Shown here: positions 26,372 through 34,069 of the stretch, in pieces
How positions within the stretch are numbered: the first letter of the stretch is position 1
Layout of the letters: the number at the start of each line of letters is the position of its first letter
Assembly (NCBI RefSeq): GCF_017356035.1
Contig: NZ_JAFIQX010000012.1
Span: forward strand, 1-64,000
Reading direction: 5' to 3'
Origin: Longitalea luteola
GTDB taxonomy: Bacteria; Bacteroidota; Bacteroidia; Chitinophagales; Chitinophagaceae
DNA: 64,000 nucleotides
Notes under the pieces: model-generated
Database searches by the model: none
What the model was told of the DNA's origin: nothing
The model's input: the letters and a program-made list of their open reading frames with translations, nothing else
Program-made: the position numbers and the translations under genes

Positions 26372-26998
26372 TCAGGTAATAAACAAAGCGCCGGTATAGG
26401 TGCTGTGCGAGATGAGTTTTCCAGTAGCTGATCTGAATGCCATCCATGTTTGTACGCGTTGACCTTGAAATTGAGCTACGGGGAAGACGGCAGCACAGTA
26501 ACGGCGTTCGGCACCATTGATGCTATAAATGCACTGGTTCAGTGCTTCACAATAAACCACCAGCACCGAATTGTCATCTTCTTTCGCATTACCATGGCCG
26601 CTGTTGTTTTCCCAGCTAAAGATTATGTTTTGGGATGCAGCAGTGACCTTTTCTTTCCAGGCCGGTTGTAAATGACCATGACATACGCGCACTAGGCTGT
26701 AATTAATATGATAATCAGGATAGCTGCCATACAACGCATTTTTCATAGTGTGGGACATTACGAAGTTTGAGTAGGTTATTTTTTTATTGCCAGTCATGCT
26801 CAAAGAGAGCAGGGGCGTGAGGCTGGCGACAAATTTCTGACTGAAGGCGAATTTTCTCTGATGCGCCATTTGTGCGGTAGAAAGGCTTTTGTTTTTGCGA
26901 ACGGGGGCGCTGCGCAAGCAATATTTTCCGTTGTGAGAATAGCCAACTACATTACCCAGTTTGCCTGTAAATTGAAATAGATTTTTTTGGAGTGCCAT
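26372..26998 (-). CDS. DUF6266 family protein (copy 1)
   Basis: A 208-residue protein of the Bacteroidota DUF6266 family, function unknown. The N-terminus has the family pattern: a short lead, FTGKLGNVVGYSHNGKYCLR, then SLSTAQMAHQRKFAFSQKFV. The C-terminal half is beta-rich and ends LISHSTYTGALFIT, closely paralleling copy 2. No signal peptide is seen. The N-terminal GKxGxVVG motif plus the DNA-associated-looking basic segment is often seen in multi-copy form in these genomes. It is 215 bases downstream of copy 2, separated by a strong hairpin. Confidence 0.8.
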   Translation of the reverse strand: MALQKNLFQFTGKLGNVVGYSHNGKYCLRSAPVRKNKSLSTAQMAHQRKFAFSQKFVASLTPLLSLSMTGNKKITYSNFVMSHTMKNALYGSYPDYHINYSLVRVCHGHLQPAWKEKVTAASQNIIFSWENNSGHGNAKEDDNSVLVVYCEALNQCIYSINGAERRYCAAVFPVAQFQGQRVQTWMAFRSATGKLISHSTYTGALFIT

Positions 26999-27078
26999 AA
27001 AATATGTTTTAGCGTGTTTAATAAATAAGTTGTAAAAATGTCGGTTAAAAAGATCTTTATTTGTTCAACTGCTGATTT

Positions 27079-27115
27079 TAAAATGCTACCCCGGGGCCCT
27101 CGGGGTAACATTTTA
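27079..27115 (-). terminator. Strong hairpin between the two DUF6266 genes
   Basis: TAAAATG-c-TACCCCG (27079-27093) pairs with CGGGGTA-a-CATTTTA (27101-27115): 14 pairs with one mismatch around loop GGGCCCT. It probably terminates or attenuates transcription from copy 2. Smaller hairpins (TCCCG/CGGGA and GCCC/GGGC) follow in the same gap. Confidence 0.65.
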
Positions 27116-27213
27116 GTTGAGTTTGGCATTTTGCCTTCCCGATACGAACCGGGATAATTACCGTACGTACATACGGCGTGTTGTTTTGCCCCTGATTGGG
27201 CGATGGATACAGG

Positions 27214-27849
27214 TTAAGTGATCGTTACTTCACCGGTATATACACTGGAGGCCATCAATTTGCCGTTGGCCGACATGAAGGTGAGCCAGGTATGCACCAG
27301 TTTGCCCGTGAATTTGGGCACATTGAGCGTTGCACTTTTTGCGTCACGGGATGAGCCGTGTTTAAAAATAGTGCGATTGAGCTCGGGGCAATAAGCAACG
27401 AGGATAGCTACGTCTGTAGGCTTTTCCTTTCCATCTCCGTCCGTGTCGCTCCAGGTGAACTGGATGACGCCGGCGGCAGGTGTGGCAACAGCTGGTTGCT
27501 CTACGTTGGCTAATTTACCCTTGCTAACTAATAACCGATCATAAGCGATCCTGAAATCCGGATAGTCGCCAATAATCGCTCCTTTAAGGATGAGTGACTG
27601 GGCATAATTGGTGCCTGTCATTCTGATAGCGTGATCTTTGAAGCCAAGCTCGAACAGATCATGCATGCTTTGTGATAAGGAAGAGGCTACTATAAATTTA
27701 GCCTGTTGTTCTTCCTGTTTAAGTGTTGGGCTTTTGCTGCGTTTAGATCCTACACTGCGTATGTAGTTAACCCCACGCCATTTACTGCCAACTACCTTTC
27801 CGACTTTTCCTGAAATGTCATCCAGGATTCCTTTTTGTAACCGTGCCAT
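27214..27849 (-). CDS. DUF6266 family protein (copy 2)
   Basis: A 211-residue paralogue of copy 1. I set the start at MARLQKGILDDISGKVGKVV, which is the usual family N-terminus; 16 further codons upstream are open but look non-coding. The pattern is SGKVGKVVGSKWRGVNYIRS, then a Lys/Arg/Ser-rich loop, then a helix QQAKFIVASSLSQSM. The C-terminus ends LMASSVYTGEVTIT. An internal segment (WSDTDGDGKEKPTDVAILV) corresponds to SWENNSGHGNAKEDDNSVLV in copy 1. The two paralogues are diverged, so the duplication is not recent. Confidence 0.82.
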   Translation of the reverse strand: MARLQKGILDDISGKVGKVVGSKWRGVNYIRSVGSKRSKSPTLKQEEQQAKFIVASSLSQSMHDLFELGFKDHAIRMTGTNYAQSLILKGAIIGDYPDFRIAYDRLLVSKGKLANVEQPAVATPAAGVIQFTWSDTDGDGKEKPTDVAILVAYCPELNRTIFKHGSSRDAKSATLNVPKFTGKLVHTWLTFMSANGKLMASSVYTGEVTIT

Positions 27850-28038
27850 TGTTTTAAGTTTTAAAAGTGAAAAAATGATTGTTACTGCACTTAGCACATG
27901 TTCATAACCGGTATTTGATCAGCTGCCTGGTGCGATACATATGTAGGAGCAAGTGTTATACGAAGTATCATCAACGGACAACCGACAACCGAATCTGATA
28001 CATTGTAACCGTTCGTGCTGACTTTATGCCGAAAGAGG

Positions 28039-28068
28039 TCCAAAACGGCCGTTTTTGGTCGTTTTGGA
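28039..28068. repeat. 9-bp inverted repeat
   Basis: TCCAAAACG and CGTTTTGGA flank GCCGTTTTTGGT in the 597-base gap 27850-28446, which holds no gene I can support. This is a possible operator or 3' structure for the minus-strand genes. Confidence 0.5.
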
Positions 28069-28184
28069 TCGGGATAGCGTTGATGGTCAATGTGATGTGA
28101 TCCGATTCTGAGGGCTGTTGCTGAAAATGATGTGAAAGAAATATCGTATGGCAATAAGCTCGGTTACCTATGAAAGAAGATAGT

Positions 28185-28261
28185 TTGTTCGGGATTTCTT
28201 CGGGATTCACCAATGAGCGCACTGGGATTTCTTCGGGATATCCCGAAGAAATCCCGAACAA
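28185..28261. repeat. Perfect 32-bp palindrome with a third copy of its arm
   Basis: GGGATTTCTTCGGGAT (28224-28239) is followed directly by its exact inverse (28240-28255). A third, forward copy lies at 28191-28206. The outer 22-base arms, starting TTGTTCGGGATTTC at 28185 and ending at 28261, are also perfectly inverted. The sequence can therefore fold in two alternative ways. It sits in the gap between the DUF6266 pair and the basic-protein genes. Confidence 0.9.
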
Positions 28262-28446
28262 GTCCTGGACCAGGATGGGAGCAGAGTGGGAGAAAGTAGC
28301 GATTTTTAGTGCATCAAAATATCAATTGTCAAATAATAACCTGGTAAAATTTCGCGAAATGAACAACACCACCAAGTGATGCGATTGCATTTTCTTTTGA
28401 GATAATATTCTGCCACAATATGAATTAGGCTGCGACGAGTGCGTTG

Positions 28447-28992
28447 TTACAGGTATGGAATAATATCCTCGAGCGGAATATTCTTGTGTTTACAATATTC
28501 ATTAACGGTGAGCACGTGATCTCTTTGTTTGCCGAGATGCTTTTTAACGGTGTTCAGGCGCCTGCGGGCACTTCGCGGGCTGAGGTTATGAAATCTTTGC
28601 AGAACACTGGTATCTATATCGCCGCGGTAGGGTGGCGCCGGCCTGCTGGCTCTTGGTTCGCCCAGCGGGTATTTTAGTTTATATAATCTGGCTGCTTCTT
28701 TTTTTCGGGCGCCCCGGAGTTTCTTTTTCTTCTCCTGGAGCTTTATGTCTTTTTTCTTAAAGTACTTTTTGAACGGCATAAACTCCAGGACATGGCCTTT
28801 CGATAGCTGATCTTTTCGGAAATATAGTCCGTCAGGCAGTTTAACTTTAACGCGATCTTGTTTAAGCGGCGCCTCTTTCTTTTGCTTGCGATGGTATCTT
28901 TTAAATCGTTTGTCTGGAACTGAGGGGGAGATAACAGCCTTCACGGCGATAAGCGATGAGGAATTGACAGGAGAGGAAGATGGTGTTCTCAT
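28447..28992 (-). CDS. Highly basic protein with C-terminal HTH-like segment
   Basis: A 181-residue protein I do not recognise as a named family. Residues 28-110 are extremely Lys/Arg-rich (KRYHRKQKKEAPLKQDRVKV, then KKYFKKKDIKLQEKKKKLRG). The last 50 residues read as a helix-turn-helix of a type common in small Bacteroidota proteins: a helix LQRFHNLS, PRSARRRLNTVKKHLGKQRD, then VLTVNEYCKHKNIPLEDI. The neighbouring 133-residue protein has the same final plan. It therefore probably binds nucleic acid. It is on the same strand as the DUF6266 genes, and a further basic small ORF lies 39 bases upstream of its start. Confidence 0.6.
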   Translation of the reverse strand: MRTPSSSPVNSSSLIAVKAVISPSVPDKRFKRYHRKQKKEAPLKQDRVKVKLPDGLYFRKDQLSKGHVLEFMPFKKYFKKKDIKLQEKKKKLRGARKKEAARLYKLKYPLGEPRASRPAPPYRGDIDTSVLQRFHNLSPRSARRRLNTVKKHLGKQRDHVLTVNEYCKHKNIPLEDIIPYL

Positions 28993-29031
28993 TGAAAAAG
29001 TGTTTAGGTATAGTTAATGGGGAGTAAACTC

Positions 29032-29172
29032 TTATACAGGTCGCAGACCACGTAATAACGCTGCTGCCCGTCTGCGGCGTTTCTGTCGCATCCGGTGAAT
29101 GGAGATCTTGCGGCCTTTCTTTTTCTTGGCTGAGCGCATCAGTACTTTTTTCTTGTTGAAACTTTTTAGCAT
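29032..29172 (-). CDS. Very basic 46-residue small protein
   Basis: A short frame reads MLKSFNKKKVLMRSAKKKKG, then RKISIHRMRQKRRRRAAALL and RGLRPV. About 20 of its 46 residues are Lys or Arg. It sits between two same-strand genes whose products are also basic, which argues for coding. No family is recognised; it resembles a nucleic-acid-binding tail. An overlapping longer frame (28901-29176) lacks this consistency and is probably not used. There is no clear Shine-Dalgarno, as is usual in Bacteroidota. Confidence 0.45.
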   Translation of the reverse strand: MLKSFNKKKVLMRSAKKKKGRKISIHRMRQKRRRRAAALLRGLRPV

Positions 29173-29208
29173 ACAAATGAATTGTGGTGTTGGAATTAAT
29201 TAATGTGC

Positions 29209-29610
29209 TTATTTATTCTTCCGGTGCCTTTGACGCATTTCGTAATACTCATAGATCATGCAGCTGTAGAAATAATGCTGGATCCGCCATTGATTTATTT
29301 TCAGAAAGGCGGCCATGTCTTTTACTGTAATAAAGGGATATTTTGATCTGCCGGGCATGGCGTCGATCTCCCGCATCACCTTCCGGGCTTCATCGTCAGT
29401 CAGGGCGAGTATACCGGCGATATCTTCCAGGGTAATACTTAAGCGGGGACGATAGGGTTTATGCGGGTAAAAATATTTCATTACATCGGGAATGGGCCTT
29501 GCAAATACTCCGCGGGAGATGATGGGAGTGATGGCGCGTTTAGATGACAGGTACTGTTTTAACGTAGGACAATTCAATGGTCGTCTTTGCCTTTTCATAT
29601 ATGGCTTCAT
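29209..29610 (-). CDS. Small basic protein with HTH-like C-terminus
   Basis: A 133-residue protein with no signal peptide. The N-terminal 50 residues are basic. The C-terminal part reads as two helix groups, ITLEDIAGILALTDDEARKV and then FITVKDMAAFLKINQWRIQH. This is the same plan (HTH, short basic linker, then a VTVxEFC-like second HTH) as the end of the 181-residue neighbour. Such proteins are frequent in Bacteroidota accessory DNA. A start at MKRQRRP, four codons in, is also possible. It is the upstream-most gene of the 26.4-29.6 kb minus-strand block. Confidence 0.6.
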   Translation of the reverse strand: MKPYMKRQRRPLNCPTLKQYLSSKRAITPIISRGVFARPIPDVMKYFYPHKPYRPRLSITLEDIAGILALTDDEARKVMREIDAMPGRSKYPFITVKDMAAFLKINQWRIQHYFYSCMIYEYYEMRQRHRKNK

Positions 29611-29864
29611 TTAATAAGACTTTTTCCAATGGTTGATTGGGAAAAGAACGATCAGGTTATGTAGAGCACATGATAACCTACTAATCAGGCAAAAAATCCA
29701 GTCGGGTTCTATAGGGTGGGTATAACGGGAACAGGCAGTGTTGCAAGCTACATTAAATTTACATGGGAGGCAATGAAGAACGTTAAACTTTCAGTCCCGT
29801 TGTGGGACTCGTGCTATTTTTTGATTTAAGTCATTTTTTTTCAGGCGTGATTCGTAAAATTGAG

Positions 29865-30653
29865 CTAAGGCATTTTTAGTTGGAAGATGTAGGGCCACAG
29901 CTTTCCGGTAATGTATAAATGGCCGGTGGTTGAATCCCAGGCAATACCATTGGGCTCACCGCAATCAGGATTTTTCATCGATGCCTTAAAGGCCAGCGGA
30001 CTGATATCAAGCCTGCCGACTATCTGTCCATTCGCCGGGTTTATTTTAACGATGTTGTTGGTGAGCCAGATATTAGCGTAGATATGTCCTTTAATATATT
30101 CCAGTTCGTTCAGGCTGTCCCGTTTAAACCCGTTCTCGTGTACCGGCAGGGTTTTAACAGGTTTCAGGGTGGCAGGATCCAGGTAGGTTAAGGTGTCGGT
30201 ACCATCGCTCATGATCAAATGGTAACCATCAGTTGTGAGGCCCCAGCCTTCTTTATTTCTATAGGTGAACGAATCGAGCAGCCTGAATGAGTTCGCATCG
30301 TAGATGAAGCCGCGTTGTGTTTTATAGGTGAGTTGATACAGCCTGTCTTTAAAAAAGGTGATGCCCTCGCCAAACAGCCTTTTATTGGCAAAGACAGTTT
30401 TCTTTTCAAAGCGGCCGGTTTTGAGATCGTTTATGCCGATCAGGGATTTTCTAAAGGTATCCGGCGATCCGGTGCTTTCGAATAATTGTCCGTTATGCAC
30501 CAGCAGTCCTTCCGTATATAAGGATGTGTCGTGAAAGAAATAGTTTGTTTCTTCATAGGAGATGGCGGGGGTAACAGGGGCATTGTCATCATCAGCTGCG
30601 TTGCAGCTGGAGAGGATGGAGATCAGGGCGGTGAGGTATAGGATGTGTTTCAT
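29865..30653 (-). CDS. Glutaminyl-peptide cyclotransferase-like lipoprotein
   Basis: A 262-residue protein of the plant/bacterial glutamine cyclotransferase (Glu_cyclase_2) five-bladed propeller family, which forms pyroglutamate at peptide N-termini. The signal ends in a lipobox (SILSSC, Cys17). Typical motifs are FHDTSLYTEGLLVHNGQLFE, FGEGITFFKDRLYQLTYK, EGWGLTTDG, LNELEYIKGHIYANIW, PNGIAWDSTTGHLYITGKLW. It appears monocistronic. Many exported Bacteroidota proteins begin with Gln after signal cleavage, so such an enzyme would have substrates; that link is inference. Confidence 0.85.
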   Translation of the reverse strand: MKHILYLTALISILSSCNAADDDNAPVTPAISYEETNYFFHDTSLYTEGLLVHNGQLFESTGSPDTFRKSLIGINDLKTGRFEKKTVFANKRLFGEGITFFKDRLYQLTYKTQRGFIYDANSFRLLDSFTYRNKEGWGLTTDGYHLIMSDGTDTLTYLDPATLKPVKTLPVHENGFKRDSLNELEYIKGHIYANIWLTNNIVKINPANGQIVGRLDISPLAFKASMKNPDCGEPNGIAWDSTTGHLYITGKLWPYIFQLKMP

Positions 30654-30752
30654 TGCTGAACAGGAAAAGTTGGTTTGGCATGTTTATTTATAAAAGTAGT
30701 TGATTATGGTCAAATTTTAAGTTTGCACTTCCTGGTTATGTTTACAATTAGA

Positions 30753-30941
30753 ATGGCTTCAAAAAAACGTTTATATTTACGAATGAAGCAAAAAGAGAAC
30801 AGATCAACGGAATTCGTGAAAGTTTCGAAAGTGGGTCTTAGCTTTAGTAGCTTCACAAATAAAAGGGAAGATGCTATTTCCGAAGAAAATGGGAAGAAGC
30901 AAAAAAGATGGCTTGATGATGCCCGGCTTGTAAAGAAATAA
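30753..30941 (+). CDS. Small hypothetical protein
   Basis: A 62-residue frame with a start at MASKKRLYLRMKQKENRSTE; an alternative start is ten codons later at MKQKENR. The composition is charged (STEFVKVSKVGLSFSSFTNK, ending DDARLVKK). No family is recognised. A TATATTTA box overlaps the proposed start, so the true start could be the later one. It could be spurious. Confidence 0.3.
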   Translation: MASKKRLYLRMKQKENRSTEFVKVSKVGLSFSSFTNKREDAISEENGKKQKRWLDDARLVKK

Positions 30942-31107
30942 TAATGGAATTTATATAGATTCAGGCTCTCTGTTGAGCGCCTTTTTTATTGGCTACCGAA
31001 ACGCCCAGGAAATCTGTTCTGGAGAAGTTGATTTTGTTAATATCTATTCTGCTCTGTTTATGCTACAGTGCCGCCAGGCTTTAATGATTATAAAAAGTAC
31101 AGCCTCG

Positions 31108-31512
31108 TTATTTCGTGCTTCTCGGCTTTCGGCGGTTAGAGGGGGTAGCTGCTTGCTGTGTGGTGGGTAAAGGATAAAAAATCTTTCTGTAAACCTGGGG
31201 GCTATAATCAAACATTCTTTTAAACTGCTGGGAGAAGGATTGCGTGTTGGTATACCCTACTTCTGCCGCTATACTCTGTACAGAGCGTTCTGCATTTTCG
31301 AGCAACAGCCGGGCCTGGTGCATGCGGGCGAAGGTAAGTCCACTATGTAATGACCGGGATGACCATTTCCTGTATTTGAGCCTGAGCTCTTCTACGCCCA
31401 TGCCAACCCGTTTGGCCAGTTCTTTTTCGGTTAATTTGCGGTGACATTCCCAAGTGAAGATATTTTCTACCTCTATTAATTTTTCTAAATCTTTGGATCG
31501 TTTCTTTTTCAT
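31108..31512 (-). CDS. Stand-alone AraC-type DNA-binding protein
   Basis: A 134-residue regulator that is little more than one AraC/HTH_18 domain. I start it at MKKKRSKDLEKLIEVENIFT; the frame is open further upstream but the extension looks non-coding. The domain is complete: first HTH LTEKELAKRVGMGVEELRLK, second HTH VQSIAAEVGYTNTQSFSQQF followed by KRMFDYSPQVYRK. There is no ligand-binding or receiver domain. Two inverted repeats lie upstream (31567-31620) and could be sites of autoregulation. Targets are unknown. Confidence 0.82.
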   Translation of the reverse strand: MKKKRSKDLEKLIEVENIFTWECHRKLTEKELAKRVGMGVEELRLKYRKWSSRSLHSGLTFARMHQARLLLENAERSVQSIAAEVGYTNTQSFSQQFKRMFDYSPQVYRKIFYPLPTTQQAATPSNRRKPRSTK

Positions 31513-31566
31513 AATATAGGTTAAGGCAAGTGAACAGATGTGGTTATAACAATTCCGTGTCAATAA

Positions 31567-31620
31567 CCGGCAGGCTCTCAATGCCGGTCATTGGTATATT
31601 GTTCTTCCTGTAACAGGAAG
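31567..31620. promoter_or_regulatory. Two inverted repeats upstream of the AraC gene
   Basis: CCGGCA...TGCCGG (31567-31587) and CTTCCTG-TAA-CAGGAAG (31604-31620). They lie 55-108 bases before the chosen start. Operator sites or leader hairpins are both possible. The rest of the gap 31513-31957 shows only the esterase terminator. Confidence 0.4.
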
Positions 31621-31910
31621 GCTGCTTCCACTTTCAAAAAAATTAAGGTTGTATCATGGTCACTAACCCCGATGCCAAAGTACATGTAACCGTTAGTGTG
31701 ATGTCTTGTATGTCACATCCCTTTCTGTATTGTAAATGTAGAGAACTATCATACTCTGCTTTAATATTTATATTGGCTCTATGTATTTTCCTGTAAATTA
31801 AGAATGTGCATTTTTGAATTTTGCCAAAACGGCGAAACTGCTTCGCTACGGCACTGATCGGAATATGTACCTTTATACATTTTTGCCTCTGTATAGTATG
31901 CAATATAACA

Positions 31911-31940
31911 AAGAAGCTCCGACAAATGTGGAGCTTCCTT
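31911..31940 (-). terminator. Terminator-like hairpin after the esterase
   Basis: GAAGCTCC (31913-31920) pairs with GGAGCTTC (31930-31937) 18 bases after the esterase stop on the minus strand, followed there by TTTGTT. Confidence 0.65.
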
Positions 31941-31957
31941 GGTCGCTTTCAAAACAT

Positions 31958-32881
31958 TTATGGTAATTCGTGCTGCTGAAAAAAATCCCAGATCAGATCT
32001 GCCGCACTGAATGCTGCCGATGGCGGATCTGCCGCCGGCCGCGCCGCCAAACCTCCCGGCCATGAATGGCCTCCATCTTTTGTTATATACCATTGCACCA
32101 TTGCGCCATTCATACATCCATTGTACTGCCATCGGGTGTACAATGATGCTTCCGTGATCTGCTGTGGATCTGCATCACAGCCATTGATTCCCGCCCATAC
32201 CCGCAAGGCTGAATCTACCGGTGTAAAATAATAGTTCGCCAAACCATAACCTCCGTTAAATGGTACTTTGTCGTCCAACGCCGAATGAATGTGCAACACG
32301 GGTACTTGCCGCACAGGTGCACACGGTTCTGTGGTCATCAGTGTGCCGCTTACCGGCGCAATGGCCGCCAGCTGGTGCGACAACTCGCAGCCCAACCGGT
32401 ACGTCAGCATAGCGCCATTGCTCATGCCGGTGGCATAGATCCGCTTCGGATTGATCTTTAAATCGCCTGTTAATTTCTCTATCAGCTGCCTTATGAATAA
32501 CACATCATCCACCTGCTGCTCCATCGCATAATCACAACACCGGCCGGCATTCCACGTGCGTATACCCAACCTGCCATCTCCCCGCACACCTTCGGGATAC
32601 ACGACAATAAACCCTGCCTTGTTCGACTTGGCTGTAAGCCCGTAATCATGTTCCATCTGTAGGGCGCTGCCGCCGGTGCCATGTAATGCTATTACCAGCG
32701 GAAAATGTTGATTATTGTTATAATCCGGCGGCAGGTTCACCAGGTAACGCCGCGTATAACCATCGGTTCGTAAGGTGTCATAGAAGTGAAAAATGGTTAG
32801 GGGCGGATCGTCTGTTTTTTTACAGCCCCAGACAGGAAACGTCAATAACGTCATTAATACGTACTTGATATTTTGTTTCAT
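31958..32881 (-). CDS. CE1/PHB-depolymerase-like esterase lipoprotein
   Basis: A 307-residue secreted alpha/beta hydrolase of the LpqC / feruloyl-esterase / PHB-depolymerase group. The signal ends with lipobox Cys20 (FPVWGC). Motifs: RRYLVNLPPDYNNNQHFPLV, HGTGGSALQM (oxyanion), the nucleophile in YATGMSNGAMLTYRLG, and the C-terminal catalytic His in TKDGGHSWPGG. The Cys pair in WNAGRCCDYA is typical of this group. It could de-esterify plant cell wall glycans, which would fit the enzyme-rich region, but the substrate is not evident. Confidence 0.88.
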   Translation of the reverse strand: MKQNIKYVLMTLLTFPVWGCKKTDDPPLTIFHFYDTLRTDGYTRRYLVNLPPDYNNNQHFPLVIALHGTGGSALQMEHDYGLTAKSNKAGFIVVYPEGVRGDGRLGIRTWNAGRCCDYAMEQQVDDVLFIRQLIEKLTGDLKINPKRIYATGMSNGAMLTYRLGCELSHQLAAIAPVSGTLMTTEPCAPVRQVPVLHIHSALDDKVPFNGGYGLANYYFTPVDSALRVWAGINGCDADPQQITEASLYTRWQYNGCMNGAMVQWYITKDGGHSWPGGLAARPAADPPSAAFSAADLIWDFFQQHELP

Positions 32882-32974
32882 GTTATATTTTTTCAGGACA
32901 AAATTGAGGAGTGGTGGTAAACGCCTGTTGGAATTCGGGGTGAGGCTGCTATATTCAGGGCTGATGTTTCAGAT

Positions 32975-33015
32975 GGTAACCGGGAACCTGCAACCGGCGA
33001 CCAGCAACCGGTAAT
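32975..33015. repeat. Short degenerate word repeat
   Basis: GGTAACCGGGAACCTGCAAC, then CGGCGACCAGCAACCGGTAA. These are 7-base words of the same kind as the large block near 63 kb and the block at 506-560. It lies between the divergent esterase and NmrA-like genes. Confidence 0.55.
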
Positions 33016-33086
33016 TGGCCGCCGTGTCGGTTTTGTTCTATTTCTGCGCCTGGCGCCGCCATAGCTTTGATAAAAAATTACAAACT

Positions 33087-33935
33087 ATGAACGCTACACA
33101 AAACAACAAAGCAAACACCTTGGTATTAGGCGGTAAAGGTAAAACCGGCAGCAGGGTAGTGGCCCGTTTACGGGAACTTGGCTGGCCGGTATTCGTTGGC
33201 TCAAGATCCGGCGACCGCTCCTTTGACTGGGAAAACCAGGCTACCTGGGAAAAAGCCATCCAGGGCATGCACACGCTGTATGTATCTTATTTTCCCGACC
33301 TGGCCGTACCCGGCGCTGTTGACGCCATTCAAACCTTAACCGACCTGGCCATTAAAAACGGCGTTCAGCAAATGGTGTTATTATCGGGCCGCGGTGAAGC
33401 GGAAGCACAGGCATGCGAAAACATCGTGATGGCCTCCCCGCTCAACTGGACGATCGTGCGCGCCAGCTGGTTCTTCCAGAATTTCAGCGAAGGCTATATG
33501 CTGGAACCAATCCTGGCCGGACATGTTGCCCTGCCGGCGGGGGACATTCCCGAACCTTTTGTTGATGCTGAAGATATAGCCGAAGTGGCCGTGGCTGCCA
33601 TCACTCAACCTGGCCATAGCCGTAAGCTGTATGAAGTGAGCGGTCCACGGCTGTTGACATTCAAACAAGCCATTGAGATCATTGGCCAGGAAACCGGTAA
33701 ACCGATCGTATATGAACAGGTGCCGATGGAAGACTATAAGGCCATGTTGAAAGCGTATGACTTACCCGACAATTTTGTCTGGTTGATCAGCTACCTGTTC
33801 ACCGAGGTGCTCGATGGCCGCAATGCAAAGCTGGCAAACGGCGTGCAGGAAGCATTGGGAAGGCCTGCTACCGATTTTACGGATTATGTTAAACGTACGG
33901 CAGCTACCGGCGTATGGAATTCGGAAACTGTTTAA
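33087..33935 (+). CDS. NmrA/NAD(P)H-binding family oxidoreductase
   Basis: A 282-residue atypical short-chain dehydrogenase. I start it at MNATQNNKANTLVLGGKGKT; upstream codons are open but cross the repeat region. The N-terminal Rossmann motif is VLGGKGKTGSRVVARL, followed by a substrate part typical of NmrA-like quinone or redox-sensing proteins (QQMVLLSGRGEAEAQACENI, WFFQNFSEGYMLEPILAG, PFVDAEDIAEVAVAAI). No signal peptide, so cytoplasmic. It stands alone, with no partner to suggest a substrate. Confidence 0.87.
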   Translation: MNATQNNKANTLVLGGKGKTGSRVVARLRELGWPVFVGSRSGDRSFDWENQATWEKAIQGMHTLYVSYFPDLAVPGAVDAIQTLTDLAIKNGVQQMVLLSGRGEAEAQACENIVMASPLNWTIVRASWFFQNFSEGYMLEPILAGHVALPAGDIPEPFVDAEDIAEVAVAAITQPGHSRKLYEVSGPRLLTFKQAIEIIGQETGKPIVYEQVPMEDYKAMLKAYDLPDNFVWLISYLFTEVLDGRNAKLANGVQEALGRPATDFTDYVKRTAATGVWNSETV

Positions 33936-34069
33936 GATCGAAAGCCTGGGCGTGCTTTAGGTTGTTGCAAAAACGGCCGGGGCACGTTGAAGATCAGAAA
34001 TACCTGTCAAATTTCCGGTTGTGCAGCTCCATAGCTTCGGCTTATTTTTGACGGATTAAACAGAAGTTT

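Noticed and set aside
28901-29176. 91-residue minus-strand frame
   Set aside because: Overlaps the end of the 181-residue gene start and the more consistent 46-residue basic frame; composition is random-like.
31643-31903. 86-residue minus-strand frame between AraC and esterase
   Set aside because: No motif, poor codon pattern, and it lies across the region just downstream of the esterase terminator.
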